DNA of 64,000 nt from Phycicoccus sp. HDW14 (GTDB lineage Bacteria; Actinomycetota; Actinomycetes; Actinomycetales; Dermatophilaceae), in NCBI RefSeq assembly GCF_011383005.1, contig NZ_CP049935.1, forward strand, positions 2,852,001 through 2,916,000, given 5' to 3'. Positions 36,424 to 45,437 of the stretch are shown here, piece by piece. Position numbers and translations under genes: made by a program. The notes below the pieces were generated by a model. It saw only the letters and a program-made list of their open reading frames with translations. It was not told where the DNA came from and searched no databases. Every line of letters begins with the position of its first letter. Position 1 is the first letter of the stretch.

Positions 36424-38423
36424 CTGATGCTTGACACTCTCGGCTAGGACACTGAGGTGGCAGCGGTCCGCGGCCGCTGTCCTTTGATGCTACGCACGGG
36501 TTGGTCGGTGGTGCGGCGTACGACGCGGGTGTCGTTCTCGGGCAGCTCGATCGCCAGGGTGGTCTCGGCGACGTGGACGGTCACGGTGGTTCCGGCGTGC
36601 TCGCGGCCGAGGGCGACCTTCTGACCGGCGACGACGATGATGCCGGAGTTGGAGGCGCGGCGTTGCACGGTGACCGGTTCGCTGGAGGGCCGCGGCGGGG
36701 TCCCGGGCGGGCGGGAGCGTTGCAGCCGGACGGCCTCACCGGGGGCGAGCGGGTTGGGCCGGGTGCGCAGCAGCTCGCGGGTGGCGGGGTCGAAGAACAG
36801 CAGCGGCGCCCCGTCCTCGATGTAGACCCCGACTCGCCGGCCGGCGAGGATCTCCGCGGCGAGCACGACGTGGCTGCCCAAGGAGATGGTCCCGGACTTT
36901 GCCACGGTCCGCTCCACCTCGACCACGGTGCGCCCGGTGCGGCTTCCCGGCCCGGGTCGTGAGCTCAGCGCGGCAGGCCCGGCCGGGACGGCGCCGCCGT
37001 GGAGCAGGAGCCAGGCCAGGTCGGCAGCACTGAAGCGGGAGCGCAGCGTCTTGATCCGGGCCGCGCCGGTGGACAGGTGTACCCAGTCGCAGTCGACCCA
37101 GAAGGTGACGACCTGCCCGGCGCGGGCCGGGCCGAGCCAGAACTGCTGCCCCCGGATCGCCAGGTTCCCTGACGCCGGGACGGTCCGCTCCAGCTCCAGA
37201 GCCACCGGCGACAGCATCGTCTCGACCGCCGGCATCGGTGCGACAGCCGGTGGGGCGGCGACGTCGGGAGCCTGAACGGTTGCGGTGACCTCCAACGCGG
37301 GCGGCAGCCACAGCTCGATCTCGGTGCTGGCCGCGGGAGTGAACCGGTCCGCGGGCACCACCGGCACCTGCTCGTCCAGCCCCTGGTGCGGACGGTCCCG
37401 GTTGTAGGCCTCGACGATGACGTCGACCCGGGCCTGAGCCGCCTGCAGCGAGGTGAACGGCCCGGCCGCGGTGATCTCCGGGCGGAACGTGCCGTGGAAG
37501 CGTTCGACCTTCCCGTTCTGGTTCGGCGAGGCCGGCGCGGTCAGCCGGTGCCTGATCCCGTTCTTCCGGCAGATCTTGTCGAACAGCACCTCCCCGCGGC
37601 TACCCGCATACCGGCTGAACCGGTCGGTGAACTGCTTGCCGTTGTCGGTAATCACCTCCTCGGGCACCCCGAACCGGGCCAAGGCCTGGGCGAACGCCAG
37701 GCACACCGCCCGCGCGGTCGCCCGCTCCACCACCACCGCCATCACGCAGTACCGCGAGTGGTCATCCACCCCGGTGACGACCTTGGCCTCGCGCACCTCG
37801 CCGGTGACGGTGTCGACCAACTCGACCCCACCGACGATGTCGATGCCCCACAGCTGCATCGGCCCCGGCCGCTCGAAACGGATGTAGGCACTTCGCGGCT
37901 TCTTCCGCGGACGCGGCTTCACCAGGTCGTGCCGGCGCAGGATCCGGTTGATCGTGGCCACCGACGGCACCGGCGGCAGCGCCTCACCGCTCTCGCTGTC
38001 CCCGTTGTCCCGAGCGCGCAGCAGCTCCAGCCGGATCCGTCTCGCGCCCCAGCGAGGATGCTCCCGGCGCATCTCGCACACCGACACCTCCACCGACTCC
38101 GGCGCCTGGTGCGGGCACCCCTTCGGACGGTGCGAACGATCCGCCAGGCCAGCCACCCCGTCCACGAGGTACCGCCCCAGCCATGTGTGAACGGACTGAC
38201 GCGACACCCCGAACGAGGCCGCGACCTCCGTCACCGACGCACCCGCCAGCACCTCCCGGACCGCCTCCAACCGCTGCTCGACGACCGACAAGACAACCAG
38301 CACCGATCTCGGCCTCCCGGCATCGACGACATCCGCGGAACATCGTCGAGCAAGGCGCCGCACCACGCCCGGTGTCAAGCATCAGGTGATACCGCACCGT
38401 CAAGCATCACCCGCGACAGGACA
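36386..38423 (-). mobile_element. IS481-like insertion sequence, copy A (2038 bp)
   Basis: The ends are imperfect inverted repeats of about 50 bp. Left TGTCTTGACGCAG and right (reverse complement) TGTCCTGTCGCGG both continue into CTTGACGG and then an identical 17-bp block CACCTGATGCTTGACAC (36421-36437 and 38372-38388). It is flanked by 14-bp direct repeats and encodes one transposase on the minus strand. Confidence 0.88.
36444..38303 (-). CDS. IS481-like transposase with repeated C-terminal module, copy A
   Basis: A DDE transposase of about 619 residues from the GTG at 38303. An N-terminal helix-turn-helix (VTEVAASFGVSRQSVHTWLG) leads into an integrase core with WGIDIVGGVELVDT (first Asp), VITDNGKQFT (second Asp) and NGKVERFHGTFRPE (Glu). 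The C-terminal 250 residues are unusual for the family. They hold three copies of a module of about 40 residues (RTVPASGNLAIRGQQFWLGP, RTVAKSGTISLGSHVVLAAE, RRASNSGIIVVAGQKVALGR), probably small beta-barrels that bind DNA. The frame is intact, so the element may be active. Confidence 0.9.
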   Translation of the reverse strand: MLVVLSVVEQRLEAVREVLAGASVTEVAASFGVSRQSVHTWLGRYLVDGVAGLADRSHRPKGCPHQAPESVEVSVCEMRREHPRWGARRIRLELLRARDNGDSESGEALPPVPSVATINRILRRHDLVKPRPRKKPRSAYIRFERPGPMQLWGIDIVGGVELVDTVTGEVREAKVVTGVDDHSRYCVMAVVVERATARAVCLAFAQALARFGVPEEVITDNGKQFTDRFSRYAGSRGEVLFDKICRKNGIRHRLTAPASPNQNGKVERFHGTFRPEITAAGPFTSLQAAQARVDVIVEAYNRDRPHQGLDEQVPVVPADRFTPAASTEIELWLPPALEVTATVQAPDVAAPPAVAPMPAVETMLSPVALELERTVPASGNLAIRGQQFWLGPARAGQVVTFWVDCDWVHLSTGAARIKTLRSRFSAADLAWLLLHGGAVPAGPAALSSRPGPGSRTGRTVVEVERTVAKSGTISLGSHVVLAAEILAGRRVGVYIEDGAPLLFFDPATRELLRTRPNPLAPGEAVRLQRSRPPGTPPRPSSEPVTVQRRASNSGIIVVAGQKVALGREHAGTTVTVHVAETTLAIELPENDTRVVRRTTDQPVRSIKGQRPRTAATSVS

Positions 38424-38437
38424 GCGAGAGCCATCGT
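38424..38437 (+). repeat. 14-bp target-site duplication, copy 2 (shared by both IS elements)
   Basis: GCGAGAGCCATCGT separates the right end of IS copy A from the left end of copy B and serves both. Confidence 0.8.
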
Positions 38438-40413
38438 TGTGATCCGACAGGTGATGCGCGACGTTTCTCCGCCACCTGATGTGCGACAGGTGGCCTAGGA
38501 AACTGAGGGGACCGTCCGTGGCCGGTCGACCTTGATGTTACGCACGGGCGTGGTGGTGGTCCGGGCCACGACGCGGGTCTCGTCGTCGACCTCGATGGCC
38601 AGGGTGGTCTCGGCTACGTGGATCGTGACGGTCTGGTGGGCGTGGGTGCGGCCGAGGGCGATCTTCTGTCCGCAGACCATGACGATGCCGCTGTTGGAGG
38701 CGCGGCGCTGGACGGTGACCGGCTCGCGGGAGGGCCGCAGCGGCGGGCCCGCGGGGCGCACGGCCCGCAGCCGGAGCCACTGCTCTCGCGGGACCGGGTT
38801 CGGTCGGGTGCGCAGCAGCTCGCGGGTCTCGAGGTCGAAGAACATCAGGGTGTGCTCCTCGAGGCGGATCCCGACCTGGCGGCCGGCGAGGATCTCCGCA
38901 GCGAGGACGACGTGCCCGCCGAGGCTGACGGTGCCGCTGCGGGCCACGGCCCGTTCGACCTCCACGATTCCGGCCGCGACCCCGGCAGTGGCGGGGAGGG
39001 GGCTGGTCCCGGCCGGGACGGCGCCTTCAGCCAGCAGCGCGGCCAGGTCGGTCACGGACAGGTGGGAGCGCACGGTCTTGACGCGGGTGCCCCCGACGGT
39101 GAGGTGGACCAGGTCGCAGTCGATCCAGAACCGCACCCGCTGCCCGGCGCGGGCGGGTCCGAGCCAGAACTGCTGCCCGCGGATGGCGAGGTTGCCCGAG
39201 GCCCCGACGACCCGCTCCAGCTCGACCGGCCCACCCGGGACCGGGGCCGGCGCCGCGGCCGGCACAGGCTCAGCGTCATCGGACTTCTCGGACGGGATGG
39301 GGTGCAGCGTCGCCGGCAGCCACAGCGGCAGCAGCGCCTGCTGCTCGCCGGGCACGGGCGCGAACCGCTCGGCCGGGGTCACCGGGACCTTCACGTCCAG
39401 GGCTTGGTGGGGCCGGTCGGTGTTGTACCCGGCGACCCACGCATCGACCGCGGCCTGCGCGGCCTCCAGGGACTCGAATGGCTCGCAGGTGTCGAGGAAG
39501 TCGGGGCGGAAGGTGCCGTGGAAGCGTTCGACCTTGCCGTTCTGGTTCGGTGAGGACGGCGCGGTCAACCGGTGCCGGATCCCGTTGCGGCGGCAGATTT
39601 TGTCGAACAGCACCTCCCCGCCCTTGCCGAACCGGTCGGTGAACTGCTTGCCGTTGTCGGTGATCACCTCCTCGGGCACCCCGAACCGGGCCAGGGCTTG
39701 GGCGAAGGCCAGGCACACCGCCCGCCCCGTGGCCCGCTCCACCACCTGCGCGATCACGCAGTACCGCGAGTGGTCATCCACCCCGGTGACCAGCTTCGCC
39801 TCACGCACCTCCCCAGTGACCGTGTCGACCAGCTCGATCCCGCCAACGATGTCGATGCCCCACAGCTGCATCGGCCCCGGCCGCTCGAAACGGATGTACG
39901 CGCTCCGCGGCTTCTTCCGCGGCCTCGCCCGCAGCAGACCCTGCCGGATCAGGGCCCGGTCGATCGTGCGCTCCGAAGGCACCGCCACGCCCTCGACCGG
40001 GCGCCGCAGCATCTCCAACCGGATCCGGCGCGAGCCCCACCGCGGATGCTTCCTGCGCATCTCAGCCACCGCGGCCTCGACCTCCGCCGGGACCTGGTGC
40101 GGGCACCCCTTCGGGCGATGGGACCGGTCCGCCAACCCCGCGAGCTGACCCACCAGATACCGGCCCACCCACCGGTGCACCGTCGACCGATGCACCCCGT
40201 ACCGCAACGCGACCTCGATCACGTCCGCCCCGGCCAGCACCTCCCGGACCGCGTCCAACCGCTGCTCGACGACAGACAAGACAACCAGAGCCAATCCCGG
40301 CCTCCTCAGGTCGCGACGCTCCCACGGAGAACGTCACCGCCCAAGGTGCCGAACACGACCCCTGTCGCACATCAGCTGACGGATACCTGTCGCACATCAC
40401 CCGACGGAGGACA
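38438..40413 (-). mobile_element. IS481-like insertion sequence, copy B (1976 bp)
   Basis: The ends are imperfect inverted repeats: TGTGATCCGACAGGTGATG at the left against TGTCCTCCGTCGGGTGATG at the right (reverse complement), each followed about 20 nt later by a second CTGATGTGCGACAGG block. It is related to, but clearly diverged from, copy A, and lies between the second and third copies of the same 14-bp repeat. Confidence 0.88.
38495..40294 (-). CDS. IS481-like transposase with repeated C-terminal module, copy B
   Basis: A 599-residue DDE transposase from the TTG at 40294, clearly homologous to copy A along its length. Helix-turn-helix VIEVALRYGVHRSTVHRWVG; core motifs WGIDIVGGIELVDT, VITDNGKQFTDRF and NGKVERFHGTFRPD. 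The same three C-terminal modules are present (VVGASGNLAIRGQQFWLGP, AVARSGTVSLGGHVVLAAE, RRASNSGIVMVCGQKIALGR). The linker before the modules differs completely from copy A. Because the two proteins are diverged, this is not a tandem duplication but two insertions of sister elements. Confidence 0.9.
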   Translation of the reverse strand: MALVVLSVVEQRLDAVREVLAGADVIEVALRYGVHRSTVHRWVGRYLVGQLAGLADRSHRPKGCPHQVPAEVEAAVAEMRRKHPRWGSRRIRLEMLRRPVEGVAVPSERTIDRALIRQGLLRARPRKKPRSAYIRFERPGPMQLWGIDIVGGIELVDTVTGEVREAKLVTGVDDHSRYCVIAQVVERATGRAVCLAFAQALARFGVPEEVITDNGKQFTDRFGKGGEVLFDKICRRNGIRHRLTAPSSPNQNGKVERFHGTFRPDFLDTCEPFESLEAAQAAVDAWVAGYNTDRPHQALDVKVPVTPAERFAPVPGEQQALLPLWLPATLHPIPSEKSDDAEPVPAAAPAPVPGGPVELERVVGASGNLAIRGQQFWLGPARAGQRVRFWIDCDLVHLTVGGTRVKTVRSHLSVTDLAALLAEGAVPAGTSPLPATAGVAAGIVEVERAVARSGTVSLGGHVVLAAEILAGRQVGIRLEEHTLMFFDLETRELLRTRPNPVPREQWLRLRAVRPAGPPLRPSREPVTVQRRASNSGIVMVCGQKIALGRTHAHQTVTIHVAETTLAIEVDDETRVVARTTTTPVRNIKVDRPRTVPSVS

Positions 40414-40427
40414 GCGAGAGCCATCGT
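40414..40427 (+). repeat. 14-bp target-site duplication, copy 3
   Basis: GCGAGAGCCATCGT immediately outside the right end of IS copy B; the following bases (CGGCTGCC) would be the original continuation of the target. From here to 40600 no gene is evident; this strip probably held the original ptuA promoter. Confidence 0.78.
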
Positions 40428-40599
40428 CGGCTGCCGAATAGACCTCTAGTAGGTCAAGGGCCTCGCTGCGCTCGGCCAGGGCCTGCGGGCGGCGCTGGCG
40501 CGCCGTCCTCGACAGCCGTGTGCCTCGAACCGAACGACTTGAAGTTTTCCACAGCGGCCGCCTACCCCATCTCGCAAGCAACGGCCCCGCTGAGGGAAC

Positions 40600-42107
40600 A
40601 TGTCCGACATGCACAGCGATCTTCTCGAACTGGCTGGGATCTACCGTGAGGCAGCCCTTGCTGGTCTGGACCCAAGGACCCAGAGCTCCATGGGCCAGTT
40701 CTTCACCCCCACGCGCGCTGCGGCACTCATCGCGTCGATGCCCCGACTGCCACAGGCAGGCTCGCTCCGAATCATCGACCCTGGCGCTGGGTCCGGTGTG
40801 CTCAGCGCCGCGATCATCGCTCGAATACTCGATGAGACAAGCGATGTCACTGCTCACGTGGTCGCCGTTGAGGCTGACCCGGCAGTGTTGCCTCACCTGT
40901 TAAAGACGCTGGACGCATGCGAGACCGCTGGGCGAGGCCGCGTCACCTATGAGATGGTCGAGGCGGACTACATCTTCGCATCGACCGGATTGAGCGCTGA
41001 TGTCCGGCTCGATGGTTTTGACCTATGCATCCAGAATCCCCCATACGCGAAGTTGCCGTCGAAGTCCCCTGTTCGCGCGGCCATAAGAGCGTTTGGAGCG
41101 GATGCGCCAAACCTGTACGCGGCATTCCTGGCTCTTGGCGCTGCCAGCCTCGTCGAAGGGGGCAGCTGGTGGCAATCACTCCCCGCTCGTTTGCGAACGG
41201 ACCATATTTCGGTACCTTTCGGAGCTATCTGCTTTCCCAAGTCACGCTAAACCGGGTGCACGTCTTTGAGTCTCGATCGAAGGTTTTTGCCGACACTGGC
41301 GTCCTGCAAGAGAACGTAATTATTGCCGGTACGAAGGGCGCCCAACCCTGCCCCGTGAGTATTTCCGTAAGCGTCGATCATCGTGAGGACCAAACGATCC
41401 GGACCGTTCCGTATGCCGACATCGTCGATCCCAAGGACCCTCACCGCTTCATTCGGATGGCCGCCAACGATAGCGACACTCAGGTCGCTCAGCGGATGGT
41501 TGCTCTCCCCTGCACGCTGGCGGACTTGGGGGTCAGGGTCTCAACGGGCCCGGTGGTCGACTTCCGTAGCCGCGATCTTCTGCACACCGAGCCGATCGAC
41601 GGTGGCCGGCCCTTGATTTACCCCGGCAACATCCGCAACGGTCGGGTCGAATGGCCGCTGGCGATTCGGAAGGCGCAGTGGTATCGCGTCGAGGACGCAG
41701 GCGCTGAGAAGTTGCTGGTACCCGAGGGCTGGTACACCGTTATCAAGCGCTTTTCGGCAAAGGAGGAGCGGCGCCGCATTGTCGCAGCGGTTTGGTCGCC
41801 AGAGGTTCAGTCGGGAGCTGTGGCCTTCGAGAACCACTTGAACTATCTACATCTTGGAGGCGCTGGGCTCGACCGCGACCTGGCTCACGGGTTCTCCCTA
41901 TGGCTCAACTCGACGTTTGTCGACCAGTTTTTTCGGACGTTCTCCGGACACACGCAGGTCAATGCGACAGACTTGAGAACCATGAGGTTCCCGAGCATGA
42001 GTACTCTGCGCACTCTCGGCTCCCAAGCGAGCACCCCGTTGCCCGAGCAGACCGAGATTGACGCTCTCGTGGATGCCGCGCTGGCAGGTACGGACGCGGC
42101 AGCGTGA
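40600..42107 (+). CDS. Adenine-specific DNA methyltransferase of a PstI/BsuBI-like system (apparent frameshift)
   Basis: An N6-adenine methyltransferase of about 502 residues. SMGQFFTPTRAAALIASM and IIDPGAGSGVLSAAI form the AdoMet site, and IQNPPYAKL is the catalytic NPPY. The C-terminal target-recognition half includes LLHTEPIDGGRPLIYPGNIR and YLHLGGAGLDRDLAHGFSL. The frame breaks at the G run 41158-41162; one added G joins SLVEGG to QLVAITPRSF. Its stop overlaps the start of the endonuclease gene. Pairing with a PstI/BsuBI-type endonuclease suggests methylation of the A in CTGCAG, but specificity is inferred from family only. Confidence 0.88.
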
Positions 42108-43038
42108 TCCCACTCAGCGAGGCCAAGAGTCTCCTTCACGACATGGGCTTTGATTACGAGCAATGCAATGAACGATCCGCCCTCACATTGTTGGCCCTAT
42201 TGCACCTCAAGCCCATGGACTCGTGGGCGGACGCCTCCAACCCGATGCTTGGAACGCGCGCCATCATGGACTGGATCCGCGACGAGCATGACGTGGACTA
42301 CGCCGCGAACACTCGCGAAACTATCCGACGCTTCACACTTCACCAATTCGCCGAAGCGCTTCTCGTGGTGCAAAACCCGGACCAACCCGACCGGCCTGTC
42401 AACTCACCAAAATGGAACTACCAAGTCACGAGCGAGGCGTTGGTCGTGATCCGAGCATACGGAACGACCGCATACGCCAAAATGTTGGCCGAGTACCTGA
42501 CAGCTGCTCCTGGGCTTAGAAGGCAGTACGCGGCTGCGCGACAAGTAAACCGCATCCCAATCAGTTTGCCCGGGGGAAACCCTTTAGCCTCTCCCCTGGT
42601 GGACAGAACGTTCTAATCAAGCAGATAATTGATGAATTCTGCCCCCAGTTCACCCCAGGCGGAGAAGTTCTGTACGTCGGAGATGCAGACAAGAAGTGGG
42701 CCCACTTTGAGCGAGAGCGGCTCGCCGAGCTTGCCGTGACAGTTAATCAGCACGGGAAGATGCCCGATCTCGTGGTCTATTTGCCTGACCGGGACTGGCT
42801 CGTCCTGATGGAAGCTGCCTCATCTCACGGCCCGGTGGACGCCAAGCGCCATGGCGAACTGTCCGTTCTGTTCGAGGACGCCTCACCCGGCTTGGTCTAC
42901 ATCTCCTGCTTCCCGGATCGCAGGGAGATGCGGAAGTACCTCCACCGGATCGCCTGGGAGACCGATGTTTGGTGTGCCGATGACCCAACACACTTGATTC
43001 ACTTCGACGGCGAGCGGTTCCTCGGTCCGTACGAGTGA
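42104..43038 (+). CDS. BsuBI/PstI-family type II restriction endonuclease (apparent frameshift)
   Basis: An endonuclease of about 311 residues, close to R.PstI in size. The N-terminal helical domain (ALTLLALLHLKPMDSWADA) matches the BsuBI/PstI helix-turn-helix domain. The catalytic domain has VLYVGDADKKWAHFERERL, PDLVVYLPDRDWLVLMEAAS and SSHGPVDAKRHGEL, the family PD-(D/E)xK-like core. The frame breaks at the G run 42572-42576; one added G gives LPGGKPFSLSPGGQNVLIKQ. The GTG at 42104 overlaps the methyltransferase stop. This arrangement is a complete type II restriction-modification unit. Confidence 0.88.
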
Positions 43039-43194
43039 CTTGCTCTGCCCGCTGAAGGGGGCTTCGTCCTAGGCGGTGGGAATTGCATACGGGGAGTGCG
43101 CCTGTCGAAGGATGACCGACAACGACCGATGGCGGCAGGCCTAGCCGCAGGTCGGCAGCCAGTTTGCGCTCAAGACAGCAGACCAGCAGGACTG

Positions 43195-43221
43195 GGTTGT
43201 GGCTTCGAGCCCCCCAGGGCC
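43195..43221 (+). repeat. Degenerate att-like tRNA 3' fragment inside the element
   Basis: GGTTGTGGCTTCGAGCCCCC followed by CAGGGCC matches the T arm and acceptor part of the attL/attR repeat with only about three differences. It cannot fold as a tRNA. The rest of 43039-43341 holds no gene. Confidence 0.55.
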
Positions 43222-43341
43222 GACAAAGCCGTAGGTCAGCGACTTGCGCGGCGCTCCTCAGGTCAACTCATCTGGACGCACGGAACATATACTCGGTCAC
43301 AGGCAGGCATGAGTTGTTCTCGCCCTAGGTGCTGCGGGCCC

Positions 43342-45075
43342 CTAGTTCAAATCTTCGACCACCCTCAGGAAGTCGACCACTTCCCTCGGAATTTCACTCA
43401 GCTCATGAGCAGCAGCCAAGGATCGGGCCGTGACAGCTCGCTTCTTTCGATCTTGCAGGTGGCGGTTCAACGCAGCGATGAGTCCTTTTGGTGGGCAGAC
43501 CCCTAGACGGTAATCTATGCTCTTCCACTTGGTGTCAAAGTCTGCCTTGAAGGTCGCTGTGATAGTGGACGGGTCCAGTCCCGAGGATCGACCAGTCGTC
43601 GCAAGCTCGCCCAACAGCTGGCCAAACACTTCATTTTCATACTCTTCCGTTGCCTCGACGAGCACGGAACGGACACTGGGCACGTCAAGTCCAGTAACTC
43701 TAGAGATCACGTCCACGTTTAGGACATAACTTTCAAGTTCTTTCCGTCGCCAGACGTGACTTGCAATTCCCTCCCTTGCGAAGGATTTCTCAACCGACTC
43801 AATCGTCGACAGCGTTCGGTAGTCACGATCCAGCAGCACGGCGATCTTGATCGCGTCGGGCAACAACTGATCGCAAAGCCAGCGGAAAGGGTCCACGGAT
43901 CCCCAGTGCGTATACCCCTCGAGTTTTATCACTGCCACACGACGCTCGTGAGAGATGCGTTGGAGGCCAAGAATGGTTGCGAACTGTCGCAGAACTGACA
44001 TGTCCTTTCCTTCAACGAAGAATGCGACATTCGCACGCAAGGCCTTGGCCAACCTGACATTGAATGCCGTACCAAGAGTATCGGAAAGGGTCTGCAGATC
44101 TGTCTCCTTCCGCACCCTTCTCGCATTTGGAGACTTCTTATCCACGATAGCAATAGAGCGGGCGTCAACCTCCGATATTAATTCCGCCGAATGCGTTGCC
44201 AAGATCACTTGACGATCCGAAGCCTCCAGTAGCCTCACAAGCCTGCGCTGGAGGTCAGGATGAAGGTATACCTCCGGTTCGTCGAGGATAATCGTGCTTC
44301 TGTCGCTGGTACGCCACAGGTGATAGAGCAGTTGTAGCCATATCTGAATTCCATCGCCGGCCCACGCGAGTTCCTTCTCAGTTCGTCCGCCTGCTTCGGT
44401 GTAGTAGACGTCGAGCTCAGCCGCCTTCTCGCCCATATGCGTATCGAGGCCCTCAATGTGAATGTCATCGAGCCACTCAGAACTCCACTCGAGGAAGTCC
44501 TCGAGCTTCCCTTCGGCCTTCAATATGCGCAATTGATTCCGGAAATGACGACTGCTGAGCCGGCCGGCAATGTTTTGCTTAACGTACTTCTCATCCAGCA
44601 GGAGTTCCGTTGTGTCGACGGGAGAAAGGATTGGAACTACACCAAGGAGCGGTAAGTTGTCTCGGACAGACTTCGGGTTCGAGACGTACATTCCTGGCAG
44701 GCGCTCGAGATAGAAGAACGGGCTCTCGCCGTCATCGCCCTCCGCTGGCCAAACCATCGTGAGTTTGGCGCCACTTTTCCAAGTCAGCTCGAGGCGCGCC
44801 TCCAAGTTCCTGAACTCGTGACGAATGCTCTGCTGGAGGCTGGGTAGATCCCTCAGAAAGACCGGATATGCGGGGACTCCCTTACCCAGGTCAATCGCCT
44901 TCACCGTGGCACTTCGCTGGCGGGCAAATCGTAGTGCGATGTCTGCTGTTCGCAATCCCATAAGCACCGTAGACTTCCCGGCATTATTTGGGCCGACTAA
45001 GTACGCACTGTCACCGAACGTCACAGTGAAGTTTCCAAATGACCTGAAGTTCCTAAGCTTCAGCGACCGCAGCAT
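43342..45075 (-). CDS. OLD-family nuclease: AAA ATPase with TOPRIM domain
   Basis: A 577-residue protein. The ATPase half has MLRSLKLRNFRSFGNFTVTF, Walker A VGPNNAGKSTVLMGL, a GDGIQIWLQLLYHLW segment in the signature region, Walker B TIILDEPEVYLHPDLQ and H-loop VILATHSAELI. The TOPRIM half has the acidic VAFFVEGKDMSVLRQFA and VLLDRDYRT motifs. Stand-alone OLD nucleases act against phage, and GajA of Gabija shares this layout; no UvrD-like partner (GajB) is nearby, so a class 1 OLD is more likely. ATG at 45075 with GGGAGGGAT ahead. It lies between the degenerate att-like fragment and attR. Confidence 0.88.
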   Translation of the reverse strand: MLRSLKLRNFRSFGNFTVTFGDSAYLVGPNNAGKSTVLMGLRTADIALRFARQRSATVKAIDLGKGVPAYPVFLRDLPSLQQSIRHEFRNLEARLELTWKSGAKLTMVWPAEGDDGESPFFYLERLPGMYVSNPKSVRDNLPLLGVVPILSPVDTTELLLDEKYVKQNIAGRLSSRHFRNQLRILKAEGKLEDFLEWSSEWLDDIHIEGLDTHMGEKAAELDVYYTEAGGRTEKELAWAGDGIQIWLQLLYHLWRTSDRSTIILDEPEVYLHPDLQRRLVRLLEASDRQVILATHSAELISEVDARSIAIVDKKSPNARRVRKETDLQTLSDTLGTAFNVRLAKALRANVAFFVEGKDMSVLRQFATILGLQRISHERRVAVIKLEGYTHWGSVDPFRWLCDQLLPDAIKIAVLLDRDYRTLSTIESVEKSFAREGIASHVWRRKELESYVLNVDVISRVTGLDVPSVRSVLVEATEEYENEVFGQLLGELATTGRSSGLDPSTITATFKADFDTKWKSIDYRLGVCPPKGLIAALNRHLQDRKKRAVTARSLAAAHELSEIPREVVDFLRVVEDLN

Positions 45076-45152
45076 ATCCCTCCCACCTCCCGCACATAAA
45101 TGTCAGCAAAGTTCGCTCGCGCCTCCTTCACACTAGCGTGACCTACTTCCAT
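45060..45152 (-). pseudogene. Possible Phd/YefM antitoxin remnant
   Basis: A 30-residue frame from the ATG at 45152 reads MEVGHASVKEARANFADI, close to the N terminus of Phd/YefM antitoxins, then ends abruptly inside the OLD gene start. No toxin is next to it. It may be a decayed antitoxin or a chance match. Nothing else is seen between 45153 and attR at 45438. Confidence 0.3.
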
Positions 45153-45437
45153 CTCAGGCAACGCGCTTGCTGCGCGTTCCCTTGATTGGCGGCGGAGAGA
45201 GGTCCTGGGTCCGATCTGATGGATCGTGGACATGAATAGGCCAGACACCGCGGCCGGCGAGCGAGTAGCCTCGCCTGTCTTAGTCGTAGAGTTGCTAGGG
45301 TGCTCCTAGGAGGGCGTCTGTGGTCACATGAGAGGTCACATTGAGTCCAGAAGGACCGTGGCCAACCACGACCACCCGCGTGCGTCACCCCAGTTCAGCG
45401 CGGATTCGGACTTCAAGCACGTACGGTCACTCAGCAC

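Noticed and set aside
36501-40148. Long plus-strand frames across the two IS elements
   Set aside because: They are shadows of the transposase genes; the minus-strand proteins have full DDE catalytic motifs.
36386-40413. A composite transposon made of the two IS elements
   Set aside because: The elements are adjacent with only 14 bp between them, so there is no cargo segment, and their ends differ.
43342-45075. Gabija system
   Set aside because: The ATPase-TOPRIM layout resembles GajA, but no UvrD-like helicase gene (GajB) is adjacent.
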